This document shows, in pieces, positions 5,481 to 5,493 of a stretch of 5,493 nt of DNA. The notes under the pieces are model-generated. The model had not been told where the DNA came from. It worked only from the letters and a program-made list of their open reading frames with translations, and ran no database searches. How positions within the stretch are numbered: the stretch's first letter is position 1; each line of letters begins with the position of its first letter. Both the position numbers and the translations under genes were made by a program. The DNA is from Pseudomonadota bacterium (GTDB lineage Bacteria; Pseudomonadota; Gammaproteobacteria; Burkholderiales; Burkholderiaceae_C): positions 1-5,493 of the forward strand of contig JAEZEB010000187.1 in assembly GCA_023438115.1 (NCBI GenBank), written 5' to 3'.

Positions 5481-5493
5481 CGAAGCCGAACCC

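Noticed and set aside
5427..5493. Start of another gene or a small ORF after uraH.
   Set aside because: The remaining 67 bp are dominated by an inverted repeat, and no start with a ribosome binding site and coding character was seen.

Overview
The window reads as a compact urate-ring degradation (ureide) locus from a GC-rich proteobacterium. The very high GC content, strong G/C bias at third codon positions and the style of the proteins suggest Burkholderiales, possibly Comamonadaceae. That placement is an inference from general resemblance, not from a search.

Layout. Four genes run leftward from about 5004 to 22, and one gene runs rightward from 5073 to 5426. The leftward operon is, in order of transcription: puuE (allantoinase, 4060-5004); a fused uraD-allC gene (OHCU decarboxylase plus allantoate amidohydrolase, 2278-4059); an M20-family metallohydrolase with an unusual metal site (1055-2281); and a MYG1-family DHH-type phosphoesterase/exonuclease (22-960). 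The first three are tightly coupled: the puuE stop codon directly abuts the next ATG, and the next junction is an ATGA overlap. The fourth follows a 94-bp spacer rich in inverted repeats. The rightward gene is uraH (5-hydroxyisourate hydrolase).

How the genes work together. After urate is oxidised (the oxidase is not in this window), UraH hydrolyses 5-hydroxyisourate to OHCU, UraD decarboxylates OHCU to S-allantoin, PuuE opens allantoin to allantoate, and AllC releases ammonia and CO2 from allantoate. So four consecutive steps are encoded by three genes. The fusion joins steps two and four, and the enzyme for step three is encoded directly upstream with no spacing. The roles of the M20 protein and the MYG1 protein in this pathway are unknown.

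Regulation. puuE and uraH are divergent, with only 68 bp between their start codons. A perfect 12-bp palindrome (AGTGTATACACT, 5031-5042) sits near the middle of that gap and is a strong candidate operator for both. The two outer ends of the gene set (1-22 and 5457-5493) carry similar GCTCCC(C)GTAGG sequences, each just after the stop codon of the outermost gene and in inverted orientation. They look like edges of dispersed palindromic repeats cut off by the window. No RNA genes, insertion sequences or CRISPR arrays were seen.
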